A stretch of DNA of 64,000 nt, from NCBI GenBank assembly GCA_037043235.1, contig JAWRVZ010000158.1:1240001-1304000 (forward strand), given 5' to 3'. Both the position numbers and the translations under genes were made by a program. Positions within the stretch are counted from its first letter, which is position 1, and every line of letters begins with the position of its first letter. The notes beneath the pieces are model-generated. The model saw only the letters and a list, made by a program, of their open reading frames with translations. It searched no databases and was not told the DNA's origin. The DNA comes from Rhodeus uyekii (Eukaryota; Chordata; Actinopteri; Cypriniformes; Acheilognathidae). Below, in pieces: positions 20,715-32,770 of this stretch.

Positions 20715-23700
20715 ATGGGTTGTCACAACAGTAAAACTTGCGGCCAGGTCCCTCGGAAAAAGGTAGGTCGTTTTAAAAGCTTATTAATGTGATACTGCAG
20801 TTGCAACATCAACGAGATGTTATAAATATAGCACGTGTAAATGTATCTGTATTGTGGGAAGCAGTCTTGTTTCAAGTATCAAGTCACTTGTTACTTCCTC
20901 TTCCTCTCGGGTTAGTTTGTCGACTTGTGAAAGTTTTAATTAGACACAGATGACGGGTGCAGCAGATCCTCAGAGAGACTGTTGTTTCAAACATCCGTTA
21001 TGACAAATTTAAGGCGTCTAATCCTTCATCATTAAGTGTGAGCACTTGTTCTGTTTTAAATTGTTCCGCATTTCGATCAATAATAAATCAAGGATATACG
21101 AGGTGAAAAAAAGTTGAAATCTTTTACATTCAGTTTTTTAAGCATAAGCTTTGTTCCTGTTGTTTTCATGCTTTTTCACAATTATCTCCAAAAATGATGT
21201 AATATTTTTGATGAATATGCTTAATCTATATTTTCTAAAAGGTTTTAAATATGTTGTTAAAATATCTTTTTTTTTTACTCCAAACTATTTATGTACGGTA
21301 AGCTATTTCTAGAAGTTAATCATTTTAATTGCACATGTATGAAAACATGTCTTGTCACAGAAAAGTCCTTTACACACAACCAATTATTTGAATAAATTGC
21401 ATTTTAATGTTTTTGCATGTATTAAAAATGAATATTTTAATTTCATTAGCCTATATCTAATAGAAATGTGTCTACAACCTCATGTATGCTTTAAAAATTG
21501 ACTTTTTTTCAAATGCCTAAGAGAAATCTGTACAGCCTTGTGGCTTTTAACTGTACAGGGGAAATCTGGCTTGATAGCGACAGGGTCAAGCTTTCATTAG
21601 CCCAGATTGCAGAAGGATTTAGATTCATCGGGCTTGGATGTTGACACACACGGGGTCCCAAGTTTCTCTTTGCATGTTTTAATTGTGACCTATAAACAGA
21701 CAAGAGTTCCTTTGGTCCTGTTAATCGCATAGCCATGTGTCGGTATACTTGACGTAGACAACTGGATAAGTGTGAAGTCTCTGAACCAAACAGAGAAAGC
21801 CTTACTCTCACTATTACAGCTTCTACTGGAGTTGCATCAAAAGCACATGACGGTGAAGTGTAATAAAGCCACGGGTTCATTAAAGTTCCAGAACATTTGG
21901 TTCCCTGCCACAGAGAGCCAGCAAATGCATAATAGCGTTGTTGTGGATTAAACTGAATTATGAGATGGAAGCCGTTCTCATTTAAACAGTCTCACATGGC
22001 TGTAAGAATCTCACTGCTGATCAACCGGAATGATTTGACTCCTAATTGTTGTTCTTGACTGAGGCCATTTTTAGGACATGAAGCATTAAATGGGGAAGTT
22101 TAGCAGAATGTTGATGCTGCTCTTTTCAATGTGACGAAAGAGAAAGGTGACCCGACCATCAAACCCCCGAAAATAACGAAAAACATGATGAAAAAAATAA
22201 GTCACACCGAAGTTACGTAACTTGTTTTGTATCTCCTTTGTAGCAGCTCTCAAATCGTATTTGTTTTGTTTGAAAATCTTTAGAAACCGTGTTGAGAAAT
22301 AATTCTCTAACCTGAAGAAAACGGGAGAGATGTTTTGCACTTGTCTCTGTGTGTGGGCTATATCTCGTCAGACATTTAGCATGTTAACATTAAAACGTTC
22401 AGTCACCTTCGAACAGTGCCGTCTTTGAGCGCCATCTTCAAACACTCACACTGGAATGTAGAGCTGCACGGTTCTGGATTAATTCTGAATTTTTGTTTTT
22501 AAATAGATCTCACGATTTTGAATAGACCGCTAAATGTTGCTAGAGGTTCTGACATGTCTATGTATTATATTTTGAATTAAATAAATCTGTGATAGAATTA
22601 TTAATTGACTCACCAATAAAATTGTGACTGGATAAATTAGCCATAATTGTTATTTAGACAAAGTTATTTGTCGCCACCTACTGGTCTAATGTGTAATGAT
22701 AATCCTTTTTTCTTTTCTTTTTTGAAGCTTAGAGTTTCTTTCAAAACTTTATTTACTCTATTTTAATCTCTGTTATAGACATCAATGTTTATATCTGAAC
22801 TATAAGCCCCCCCCCCCCCAATACCTCTATGATTTCAATGATTGCAACAATGTACAGTAGTACCTCAAGATACGAAAGACTCAACTTACGAAAAATCCAA
22901 GTTACGAAAGCAGATGAAAAATTTTACTGCTCTACATACGAAAAGTTTTCAAGATACGAAAGGTTTCTGAAAGTCCGAGATTCGCCCCATAACAATTTTG
23001 AAACTCGCGCCGCATGCCGCCATCTTAGTTATAGTGGACTCGCCGCCATCCTCCTGCTCTCCCATTGGTTGCTGATGCTAGCCAAGCCATGAGATCCTTC
23101 TCTCTAATTGGACAGCATCCCTCCCGTCATGCATCTTCTATACGTACGTGCTGGCGTGCTTTAGCTCAGCCACTCCGCACCCGAAACTTTACATTTTTTA
23201 TGTGTTTTCATAAAGTTAAGTGTACGTACGTTATCTGCCGTTTGTCCTCCTCTGCCGCCACTTTCAGAGATAGCCTCACTCGAAAGGTAAGCTTCGACAT
23301 TTTACGTTATTTCATTGTTTATAGGTCAATTTAGCTTTATTATGAAATTTAATGGGGTGTTTTTGGAGGGCTTGGAACGGATTAGCCATTTTACATGTAA
23401 AATGTGTTTCAAGATACGAAAAACTCATTAAAAACTCGAAAAACTCGCCGCCTCGGAAAAGATTAATTTCGTATCTCGAGGTACCACTGTATATCTAAAT
23501 GTGCCACTTGAGTGGAATGGCACATCCTTTACTCCCTATGGATATGTGAATGGATTCTTCCTGAATTTCAGTGCTTGTGATTTAAATGTGTGGAGATCAC
23601 CATAATAAACCAAACAATAAGAGTGTTAATGTTTTCAGCAAATAGAAAGCCATCCATTTGAGAAGTTATATTGTGTGGTTTTATACTTTAGCTTAGTATC

Positions 23701-26700
23701 CATTTTGGATGTACATTACCATTATACTTCCACTGAATGTACACTACCATTCAAATGTTTAGGGTTAAGTAAGAGATGAATGAAAGAAAGGATTCATTAA
23801 ATTGTCAAAAATGACATTAAAGACATTTTATGTTAAAACCTTTATTTCGACTAGATACTGTTTATCATAGTTTACACGTTAAGCAGCACAAGCAACCGTT
23901 TTCAACATTGATTATAATAAGAAATGTTTCTTGAGTGTCAATTCATCATATTCTAATGATTTCTGAAGGATCATGTGACACTAAAGACTCTCCAGTCTAA
24001 AGACTCTCCATTAATATTTTTTAATGATGCTCAAAATTCAACTTTAACATCACAGGAATAAATTACTTTTTAAAAATTGTATTACAATAAAAAAAACTGT
24101 TATTTAAAATAAAATTCAAATGCTACTGTATTTTCATTATTATTATTATTATTATTATTTTTAAATCTAAACATTTTTGCTTTTTATTTTTTATGAAGCA
24201 TAAACGCATTCTTACCCCCAACTTTTGAAGGGTAGTGAATATTTGAGATTTGTTCTTATTATTATATGATCAATATAGGATAAGCAGTGGCTTTGTACGC
24301 ATTTATTAAAATGGTTATTATTTAGCAATTAAAAGTAAATGAGATTTAACTTATTGTCCCACCTATTGAGAAATTCAAGACAAGTTTTGAAAGTGTGCTG
24401 TACTACTGCGAGTGATTTGTCGATGATGTCATGGTTGTGCAATCGTGAGTGCATATCTCACCGGTAATGTAAGACTGCTTTGGAATGCATTAAATATCAA
24501 TTTATAAGACACTTGTGAAATGTTAAAGAGTTGCACATGTAGATGCAGCTTGTCAGCTAGTTTTTGAATGATTAATCCTGTATCTGCTGCCTTAAGCTTT
24601 ACCGTAATAAATCAGACTTTTTTCCTTCTCCTCCTATTTATTTAGAAAAAAAATAAAGCACAAAGTGAGAATCACATAAAGGACATTAAACTTCAAGATG
24701 CAAATGGTAAGTCCCTTCTCCAAATCACGTCATGTGATCATATTATCTGTTATTCTGTGCTTTTCATGCCTATGATTCAGTGCTTTTTGAAAGTCCCACG
24801 ATCCCATTGTGAAGCGTGTTGTTCTTGGCAGAGCGCAGGCTTTGGTAATGCTGATGTCAGGTTGCAGGGACATGTTAATATTCTTGTGTTGCTGGCCGTA
24901 GGCGATCCTGGCTTGTGCTCATGCAGATATTGTTTCAATGTAGCGTTCAATTGTTCTGCCCTAGTTGCACGCTCTTCTGAGGAGGAACGCTCTGGTTTGG
25001 AGAATCAGTTGGAAATTTACGAGTGGCAGCTAAAGATCCTACATGCAGTTTTGACAGCTTCAGGAGACCAGGAGAGAGAGCAGCTCCTCAAGGACCAACC
25101 TGGAGACGTTTGCACTTTAGTCCACAGCATTGCAGAGAAGGTAGGGTTCAAAAGCTCTTCATATTGAAAGCCTTTTCTTTTATTCCTGTCAATTGAACTC
25201 CTAGCAGCTACTTGTAGCTTCATGCAGCCATTCAAGAAGGGCTAGTATTCTGATCCCAGATTATGTCAGCAGCTTATACATTATGGAGCTGTCAGCAGCA
25301 ATAAACAAGACATGCTTTTCCATTACAGCATAATTTGGGACCGTGGCTGTTTCTGCGCACTGTTGTTCTGATTGTCTGTACAGGGTTGGGGAATGTGTGC
25401 TGTGGTACATCTGTCCTTGTGTTAACCTCTGACCAACAAAGCTAAACCTGTTTGCAGGGAGGGATGTTATTCATTGCCCTGTAAAGAGGACTGGCTTGTG
25501 TGTTTAAACGCCATTGAACACTACTTGTTTTAACAAGATATGGCAAAAGATGATGTTTTTTTATCTTTCACCAAGAGTTTATTTGTGATCAATTTTTTTT
25601 AACTTATTTGTTATATATTAGTGTTAAACATGCATACCTGTATTTACTTGGCTGTTTAAGACAGTGATTCTCAAACTGGGGGTCGTGGGATGATTTCAAG
25701 TTGGTTTGAACAAATTCTGTATTTTCTGATTACAAAAATATTTTTCAATACTAAATTAAGATTATAAATACATTTATTTTATTTTTTCTAAAGACAGAAT
25801 TGATTAGAAGGGGTTTTAAAAAAAATTTTAATAATATTTCGTGACTCTAAGATGTTATAGTATCGCTAGTTATCGATACTGCACGTGGAAACAAATACAG
25901 ATCACGTCTTGATGTTGAGGATGATCTGCGAGTAGCCGTATCCAACATCAGGCCACAGATTAAGCTTTTGTGCACCCCACTGAAATTTAAGCGTAAATAC
26001 AGTAAATATTATGGAAGTTTGTTTCCGCTATGTAAGAAAATATTTGAAAAGATAGTGGCAATTTTTTTTTTTTTTTTTTTTTTTTTAAATCTAAAAATTG
26101 CGATTTTTACACCTCGAAATTCTGACTTGTTTTCTCATTGTGAAATTGTAATATAAATTTACAGTGCGAGATTTACAGTTATAAATGATATAAAGTCGCA
26201 ATTACCTTTTGTGTATTTTTTTTTTTTTTATTCTGTGGTGGAAACAAGCTTCCAAAGGAAGTGGATGTGGATTTAAAACAACTTTTTTTGTTTAATGTTT
26301 GTGTATTCTGTGGTAGAGGGCCGCAAGTTCTCATCGATGTTAGTTTAGGGGTCGCTGGCTAAAAAGTTTGAGAACCACTGGTTTAAGAGGCCATTCTATA
26401 GATTTGTATTGTTTTAATAAACGGCTGTTTACAAAAACTATAATCAAGCCTCTATACATTAACAGAAAACTCTGAATTATGGTATCAAAGTTATTTGAAA
26501 GTTATGTATTGGAGTGTCTCCTACAATAACTTTACATGCATCCAAGTTCAAAAGAGCTCTAATTTTCTCATAAATACATTGTAGCGTCATCTCTTTTATC
26601 AGTGTCTGAGGGCCGGTCCACACGGAGACGCGTACCACTGTATACGTATACATATTTTATCATATTGGCGTTTCGTCCACACGGATCTGGCGTTTTGGGA

Positions 26701-29700
26701 ATCCGCTATTTTTTGAAACCATGTCCTAAAGTGGATCAATCTGAAAACGACACCCTTGTGGTCCCGTGTGTACAGCCAATCCGTATATTTTGTGAAACGA
26801 TGAAGTCATCACATCACATGTCGGCTGCGTAACACGGAACACGTATACAGCGCGCAAGGTTATGCACATGCTCAAAGTCGTCTTCTCTGTGAATAGTATA
26901 TTATCTGTGGCAGAATTACAGCACCCCATACTGGTCTGGCATATATACTACACCGGATTCAGTCGGTTTCGTGTGTACGCTGATATTTCTTGAGACGACG
27001 GCGTGTTTACGGAATTAATTTTTTTTTAGAATGAGGGCGAAAAAAAGATCGGATGGGGAATGCACCGGCTTCATGTGGACATGGCCTGAAACTGCTTTGG
27101 ATTCAGTCTCTTTCCATGAGCTGATGGCCCAGACTGTTGTGATTAGTCTCTGTGATTGCTGTTTGTGTCAGAAATTAAACGTATCTGGATTTCAGCTCTG
27201 AAAGCTTCCTCGCCACTTAATGCAAATAACAGTGGTGTCAGTTTTGCCACATCAATTTCACCCGTTGGAAGTGCATGGAAAGTTGATTTCCTTTCGCAGT
27301 GCAGAAAACAGCATCTGCACAACATGTTGACAACATGAATCAAACCCTTCCATTCTCAGCTACAGTGTTTGAGGAGAAGGGCAAAGCAGGCGTTGTCTGA
27401 TGACCATAGGTTGGCATTATGCAAATTTGTTACAAATCTATGTTGGTTCATGCAGGAAGTAAGACTGAAATTACTCGTGACTGGTTCCAGGCACTTCAGA
27501 ATCGATTCGTTCTTTTGGGAGACAATAACTCCCATTTATTTGCACTTTGATGAAACTTTGCAGACTGTTCACGTTCACAAACAGCAATACAGTACACACT
27601 ACACGAAAGGTAATATCCAAATAAAGCATAATAGGAGCACTTTAAAAAGCCTTTATTTACTTGATTTAAAAAGAAAATTCAGAATTTGTGTATGTTTAAA
27701 TGTCTATGCAAAGAAATATTTGTATTTATGTACAATACAATAATAGTTAAATGTTTTTTTTTTTAACTATACAACGTGTGAAATATTAATTATGAATGTA
27801 TAACTCTGCCGTACTTAAACGGACTTGTGAAAGGGACATCCTGGGATGCATTTTTAATCTTCAATATCCATTCCAGCTCAGTTTAGTTTTGTAAATTATT
27901 TATGAGGAATTTTTTTTTATAATTAATTCATACTTATTTAGGTAATAAATTATTTACATATAGGTAATAACTTTATTACCTAATTAATATATTTTTCCAT
28001 GAGAAATCAGTCAGGTTGGGTCAAATGTTTGATTCGTAGTGAATGCGTGATTCAAATTGTGTTTTTCACTGAATTTGCCTCTCTGGTAAAGGGAATGACT
28101 TCACTCTTTCCATTTCCTGTCTTGATCTTTTTTTGTTACGTTTTTTGTTTTTTATTGTTTTGATTTTATTAATAGATTTTCTATCAAAAATAGTTTCTCT
28201 CAAATGCCAGAATGAAACTGCTTGCTATTATATTGTTGTGAGAAAATATTTTTTTGTATCTAATTCTTTATTTATTGAAGTTTTCTTGTTATAATGATTT
28301 TAATTTCTGCTACTCCGAATTTGCCATGAAAATAGCAATTGCTGCTTATATGGCTTTAAATAATAAATATGCATCACGTCTTGTGTTAACAGGTAAAGAC
28401 TGAGATAACCGCTGATCTAAATGATCTCCATGAAAAACAGATGAGGAGCACCTTAGAACGGCATCAGAGCGCAACCGAAGGTCAGAACACAGCAGCACAA
28501 ATTATGCCAACAGATGTCATGTACTGATACAATGCCTAAATATGTCACAAATGCAACAACCAAGAGGATAAATATAAGCGGATGTATGTTATACATGTAA
28601 ATAACAATATTCAATTTCCTTTACAGAGCTACAGCGACTCCACAATGAAGAGAAGAACGTTTTAAAAGAGTCGCATGCAGCAGCTGAGAATGCTTTGAAG
28701 GTAAAACATGCCTATTTGTAACATCACGTCTCTGATTTGCCTTCATTTGTTTGATTGAGAGCTGATCTAATATAATTCCCATATCGAGCCAGACTTGACT
28801 TTGAAGTGATTGCTCTGAACTTTCTATGAGCTCAGGATCAGATTGAAGGTCTGACGTCAGAGCTGAAGCTGTTCAACGACTTAAAGCGTCGAGCGGAGGA
28901 GTCCACACTCAAGAGGGACCTTCAGAGAAATATTGAGGTTTGTTATGAGAATGGAGATGGAGATCATGCTTCAGATAGCCAGAGTGTTCAACTGCATCTG
29001 TCTTTTCGTCCCAGACTCATGGCAGCCCTGGTGAATTCTGGGAGCAGGAGCAGGAGAGCCTGTTATTTGTCATTGAAATGAAGCGTGAGCGTTTACAGGA
29101 GCAGGGGAACAAGCTGCTGCAGATGGAAACACTGGTAAATTTGATTGATATCTAAAAAAAATGTAGACTTAGACCAGGTTTATATGTACCTTTTATTAGA
29201 ACAATGTTCATATGTTCCATATCTAAAAATAAAACTGGTTACATTTACCTTGTAATTTGCTGTTTGCTCTCTCTCCTTCTCTGAGTAAGAGAAATGATGT
29301 ACCAAAATGAGAGCAGGTGCACATCATTTGTGTATTCATGTTGTTTATTTGAATGTGGCAAATTGACCTATGTGTTTTTAACCAACTGAGGCCAAAGACA
29401 ATGATACACTTTTTTTTTTTCAAGACATTATATTGTTTCTTGTTTTGTACTGATTGTCAGGTGGAGAAGAATCTCTCTTTAGAGGATCAGCTCCTGCATG
29501 CTCTCCAGCAGAACGAAGACTACAGGGTCCGGATGGACAACTACCAGAGCCTCATACAGTATGCGTTTACTTCTTTTTGCAAGCTGTTATTATAGATGTA
29601 GTATTTTAAAGTACCTCTATTATGCTTTTTCAGATATTGTCTTTCATGTAGTGTGTAATTTAGATGTTTGTGAAATGTTAATTGTCAAAGTGCAGATGAA

Positions 29701-31775
29701 TGGAGTTATTGTCTCCCAAAAAAAGAAACGATTCTGAACTGCCTGAAAGGAGTCTTCAGCAATTCCAGTCTCACTTCTGTAACACGTCTATGGTACTGTA
29801 GGTTTGTAAGAATTTTGCATTATGCCAACCTATGATCTTCATTGGCTGTCCGTGAACAATGTCTAATGTGACCTGCCCTTAAACTCTGTAGTTGTAGCTG
29901 AGACTGGAAGCTGTTTTCTGCACTGCGAAAGCAAATCCACTTTGCATGGATGAGGACTCAGGGCTCGAATTGATATGTTAAAGTGCTGAGGAATGGTAAT
30001 CTTTTTAACACGCACTGTAAGCGGTAGACCAATCGCAACGGTTCAGGCCGTCTGACCAATCAGAATGGAGTCGGCTCCTGGAAAGGAGGGGTTTTGAGAG
30101 ACCGAATCTTTTATCAAACCGTTTCAGACAGTGTGAGAAAAGAGGTGTTGTTGCAATGTTTATAATGAGAAAAATTAGGGTTTTTTTTAACCTTAGATGT
30201 ACACATTTTTTGTAGGATAAAATTGTGAACCTTTCAAATATTGAAACAAATGTTGTTCTTTCCATGTGGAAAAGGTTTGACAGGAGAAAAGAAACATCTA
30301 GATTTATTGTAAATATGGTGTGCATTAAGTTGATCTTCTAAAAACAACTCTGCTTCTATAGTGCTATCAAATAATTATTCTGCTGCTTTTCCTGCTCAAC
30401 AATGTTTCGGGCAGGAATATTTGTTTGCCCATTAGTTTTCCAGCCAATGACAGGAATTTTAGCAGTTCTGTTTGCTAATACAGTAATACCTCGGTTTACG
30501 AGTGACTTAGTATACGAGCAACTCGGTGTACGAGCATTGTATCGGAGTGTGAGAGAAATTTTCCCTCGCCCACGCGCATTATTTTTTGTGGAAAAGTCCT
30601 AACGCTCAGCATCTTCACGCGCATTTTTACTGGAAATATCCTAACGACAGCCTCTCACAAGGCCATTAGCCCTTAACTCATTCATTGTCTCAGCGTCGCT
30701 CGGTTTGTTTGCATCATTCACCACACTGATACTTTTATAAGTGATTTACAGCGGTTTTACCTCATGTTGTTAACATTAATTGTGATCGCTATTGTTCACG
30801 TAGTGAAATATAAACGTACAGTACAGCGTATAGACAATGGCCTCAAGATGAGTAAGAAAGAAGGTACGAAATTCTCCCCCTAAGAAGTACAAATCTCCTC
30901 TCGTCTCCTTCACACCAGCAGCGACGCTACTCAAAGCTGAAGTGCATTACAGTAAATTGTCAAGTATTTTTAGTTTTAATTGTCAATTATTAATTGGTAT
31001 TTATGAGATCTTAATGGTTACAATTTTAACTGTAATTAATAGGGTAAAACCAAAAAAATATTTAAAATAGGCATTTATGGTCGTGTGGAACGAATCAATT
31101 GATTTTTAGTGCATTCTAATGTGGAAAATTGTTTTGGTGTTTGAGAATTGTTACGAGCTCTTGGAATGAATTAAACTCGTAAACAGGTATTACTGTATAC
31201 TGTAAGTAGCACAAAAGTTGAATGCATTATCAGCAGGTTTAGAATGACTTGATGAAGACTTCATATGGTTTGAACAGACTCATCATATGTTTGTGTAGTT
31301 TAACTTTCTACTCTCCTATTCTCTAAATATAATAAAATATGTTAATTCTATGCTTTCCTGGTATAATTTTGTTCTTGCACTGCCATTATGTAGGTTTTTG
31401 TTCAATCAAATGTTTGTATTTGGCGCCATCTGGCGTTTCTGATGCTTTTATTAACGTTTCCCTTGCTATTTACATGATTGGCCAATTTAATGCATAAAGA
31501 CTGACTGGTAGGTTTAGGGTTGGGCATCGAATACAGTTTGTACAGTATAAAAATCATTGTCTGTGGAAAGTCGTGTGAAAGACTTGTGGTCCTCTTTCAG
31601 ACAACTGTCCAAGGAGCAGAATGAGCTGCAAGAGGCGCTGGAGAAACGCTCTCTGCAGAACCAGAAGCTCAGCCAGGAGAAAGAAGAGCTGCTCTTTAAG
31701 CTCCTACACCGCAGAGACTCGTGCTCCTCCTTCCACCTTCCTTCAGTCATCCCCACAGAGGTGTCGCCCAGCTGA
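20715..31775 (+). CDS. ccdc69: Coiled-coil domain-containing protein 69, nine coding exons
   Basis: Exons: 20715-20762, 24646-24706, 24965-25140, 28393-28480, 28627-28700, 28836-28937, 29015-29134, 29461-29558, 31601-31775; all borders are GT-AG, phases join cleanly, and the product is 313 aa (human 296). The N-terminus MGCHNSK is an N-myristoylation signal (Gly2) with a palmitoylatable Cys3, as in mammalian CCDC69. A Lys-rich stretch (KKKKNK) follows, then heptad-rich coiled coil over roughly residues 40-290. Diagnostic segments are GSPGEFWEQEQESLLFVIEM in exon 7, a QEKEELLFKLL stretch in exon 9 and the C-terminal PTEVS. Mammalian CCDC69 has been reported at the central spindle and on microtubules; the same role here is inference. 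Exon 1 has a good start context (A at -3, G at +4). Exon 3 is the least conserved and its 5' border (24,965) is the least certain. Confidence 0.93.
21500..22080. other. Repeat-poor block in ccdc69 intron 1
   Basis: Balanced composition, no visible repeats, with a minus-strand open frame of 123 codons (21,509-21,880). That frame has no recognisable domain or splice setting. An intronic regulatory element is possible; the coding alternative is weak. Confidence 0.35.
22461..22705 (+). repeat. Probable interspersed repeat (GAGCTGCACGGTTCTGG type)
   Basis: Begins GTAGAGCTGCACGGTTCTGG and ends TTGTCGCCACCTACTGGTC, head and tail words I associate with a common cyprinid non-autonomous element. No second copy is seen in this window. 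Confidence 0.45.
22855..23489. mobile_element. Tigger/pogo-like non-autonomous transposon (copy 1)
   Basis: Starts CAGTAGTACCTCAAGATACG and ends with the inverted CGTATCTCGAGGTACCACTG, flanked on both sides by TA, the target duplication of the Tc1/mariner superfamily. It is 635 bp. Subterminal ACGAAA motifs repeat several times. The GC-richer middle has no intact transposase. It lies in ccdc69 intron 1. Confidence 0.85.
23742..24238 (+). repeat. Interspersed repeat family B, near-complete copy
   Basis: The ends ACTACCATTCAAATGTTTAGGG and CCCAACTTTTGAAGGGTAGTG are inverted relatives. The interior has TTTCTTGAGTGTCAATTCATC and GAAGGATCATGTGACACTAAAG in the order known for this cyprinid repeat, plus a short (TTA)n near 24,137. 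A CTAAAGACTCTCCA word is tandemly duplicated at about 23,983 and 23,998. Confidence 0.75.
25662..26380. mobile_element. hAT-type MITE with perfect 8-bp target duplication
   Basis: Begins CAGTGATTCTCAAACTGGGG and ends with the inverted AGTTTGAGAACCACTG, terminal sequences typical of Charlie/MER5-like hAT elements. The flanks are GTTTAAGA on both sides (25,654-25,661 and 26,381-26,388), an exact 8-bp duplication as hAT transposases make. It is 719 bp, has no transposase, and lies in ccdc69 intron 3. Confidence 0.92.
26609..27087. mobile_element. MITE with GGCC-GTCCACA-type ends
   Basis: The left end AGGGCCGGTCCACACGGAGA and the right end TCATGTGGACATGGCCT are imperfect inverted repeats, and GTCCACACGGAT recurs internally. 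The element is about 479 bp with no coding capacity. The target duplication is not clear. Confidence 0.7.
27165..27650 (+). repeat. Interspersed repeat family A, copy 2 (ccdc69 intron 3)
   Basis: Matches copy 1 at GTGCATGGAAAG, CATAGGTTGGCATTATGC, TTTTGGGAGACAATAACTCC and AAAGCATAATAG. It has the same orientation as the gene and the opposite orientation to copy 3 in intron 8. Confidence 0.75.
29606..30140 (-). repeat. Interspersed repeat family A, copy 3 (ccdc69 intron 8)
   Basis: The reverse complement reads through AAGCATAATAGAGGTAC, GGGAGACAATAACTCC, CATAGGTTGGCATAATGC, CTTTCGCAGTGCAGAAAACAG and on to GTCTGAAACGGTTTGAT. It is the longest of the three copies and is inverted relative to copy 2 across exons 4-8. 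Confidence 0.75.
30481..31195. mobile_element. Tigger/pogo-like non-autonomous transposon (copy 2)
   Basis: Starts CAGTAATACCTCGGTTTACG and ends with the inverted CTCGTAAACAGGTATTACTG, flanked by TA on both sides; 715 bp. A short internal ATGAGTAAGAAAGAA could be the remnant of a transposase start, but the frame closes within a few codons. It lies in ccdc69 intron 8. Confidence 0.85.
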
Positions 31776-32770
31776 CTGCAACCTTGACCTTCATCACTGT
31801 ACGCTCACCCTGCCTGGCCTCGGTGCCTTAGCCTTGTTTTTTTATGCCAGTTTATTATGTAGTTCTGTGAACATGCAGTGCTGAAATGGACTTGACTCGC
31901 TGCATTTATAATTTTTTTTTATTTAACGTTTTATTTGAAGAGACCTTGCTTATCAGGATTTTTATTTTTATTTCATTTATTATTTGAACTGACTGTGGAT
32001 ATATGCAGTAGTCATTCATGTTTAAAGACGTTTTTGTTGTTACACAGTGTAGTAGGTTTTGCCTCTTTTTTTATATATCAGTTTTATTACTCTTCTTTCT
32101 TTCCAGGAAACAGCAGGTATTGTTGGCAAAAAAAAAAACGTATCTTCTTGCCTTAAGACACTATTGGACTAAGCACTTGTACATGTAGCATGAATATTTG
32201 TAATTTTTCAGATGCACTTGCACTTTTATTTCAGTGTTTTTATTTGTTAGAGAGATAATGGGCTTTTGGAGTTTACCCATATGCCTTTTCCTACACTTTG
32301 CACACCTTGCCATGGTATTTTAGTTTGAATTCCTTCTGCTTGTCAGTAGTAGGTAAAGTACTGGTGTTTTATTGGGTAAAATCCAGTCATATTAGCTCGG
32401 GGAAACACAATGTTGGCTCATACAAACAGTACGTTTGTGAATCAAGAAGAGAATAGCCGTTCTGTTTGGTTATTTGGGCTAACCCGGCTTTAAAAGAATA
32501 ATCTGAAACATTCTGAACAGTTTCACTGAGCTTCTTGAAACGATTTCATTACTTTAAAAGCATTTTACACAGTACTTCTGATTGCTTTGCCGTTTTAAAT
32601 GCATAAGTGGAAAACGGTGCCTTTGTGCCCGCATCTATAACTTTAACTATTGTGACTTATTCTTTTGTGACTTATTCTGTCATATATAATGTATGTTTAT
32701 TTCCAAATCAGTGCCTTTTGTGTAAAATGTTTCCTGGAAAAATCAAGCAATAAAAGTTGTTTGAGAGGGA
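31776..32770 (+). other. ccdc69 3' UTR
   Basis: Non-coding, T-rich sequence from the stop codon to the AATAAA at 32,749-32,754. Several short T-rich runs are present; no other gene is seen. Confidence 0.6.
32749..32754 (+). promoter_or_regulatory. Likely poly(A) signal of ccdc69
   Basis: AATAAA followed by AAGTTGTTTGAGAGG, a G/T-rich downstream context. It is the first consensus hexamer after the stop codon that I could find. Confidence 0.65.

Noticed and set aside
21509..21880. 123-codon minus-strand frame inside ccdc69 intron 1
   Set aside because: No family resemblance and low-information composition; no splice partners seen on that strand.
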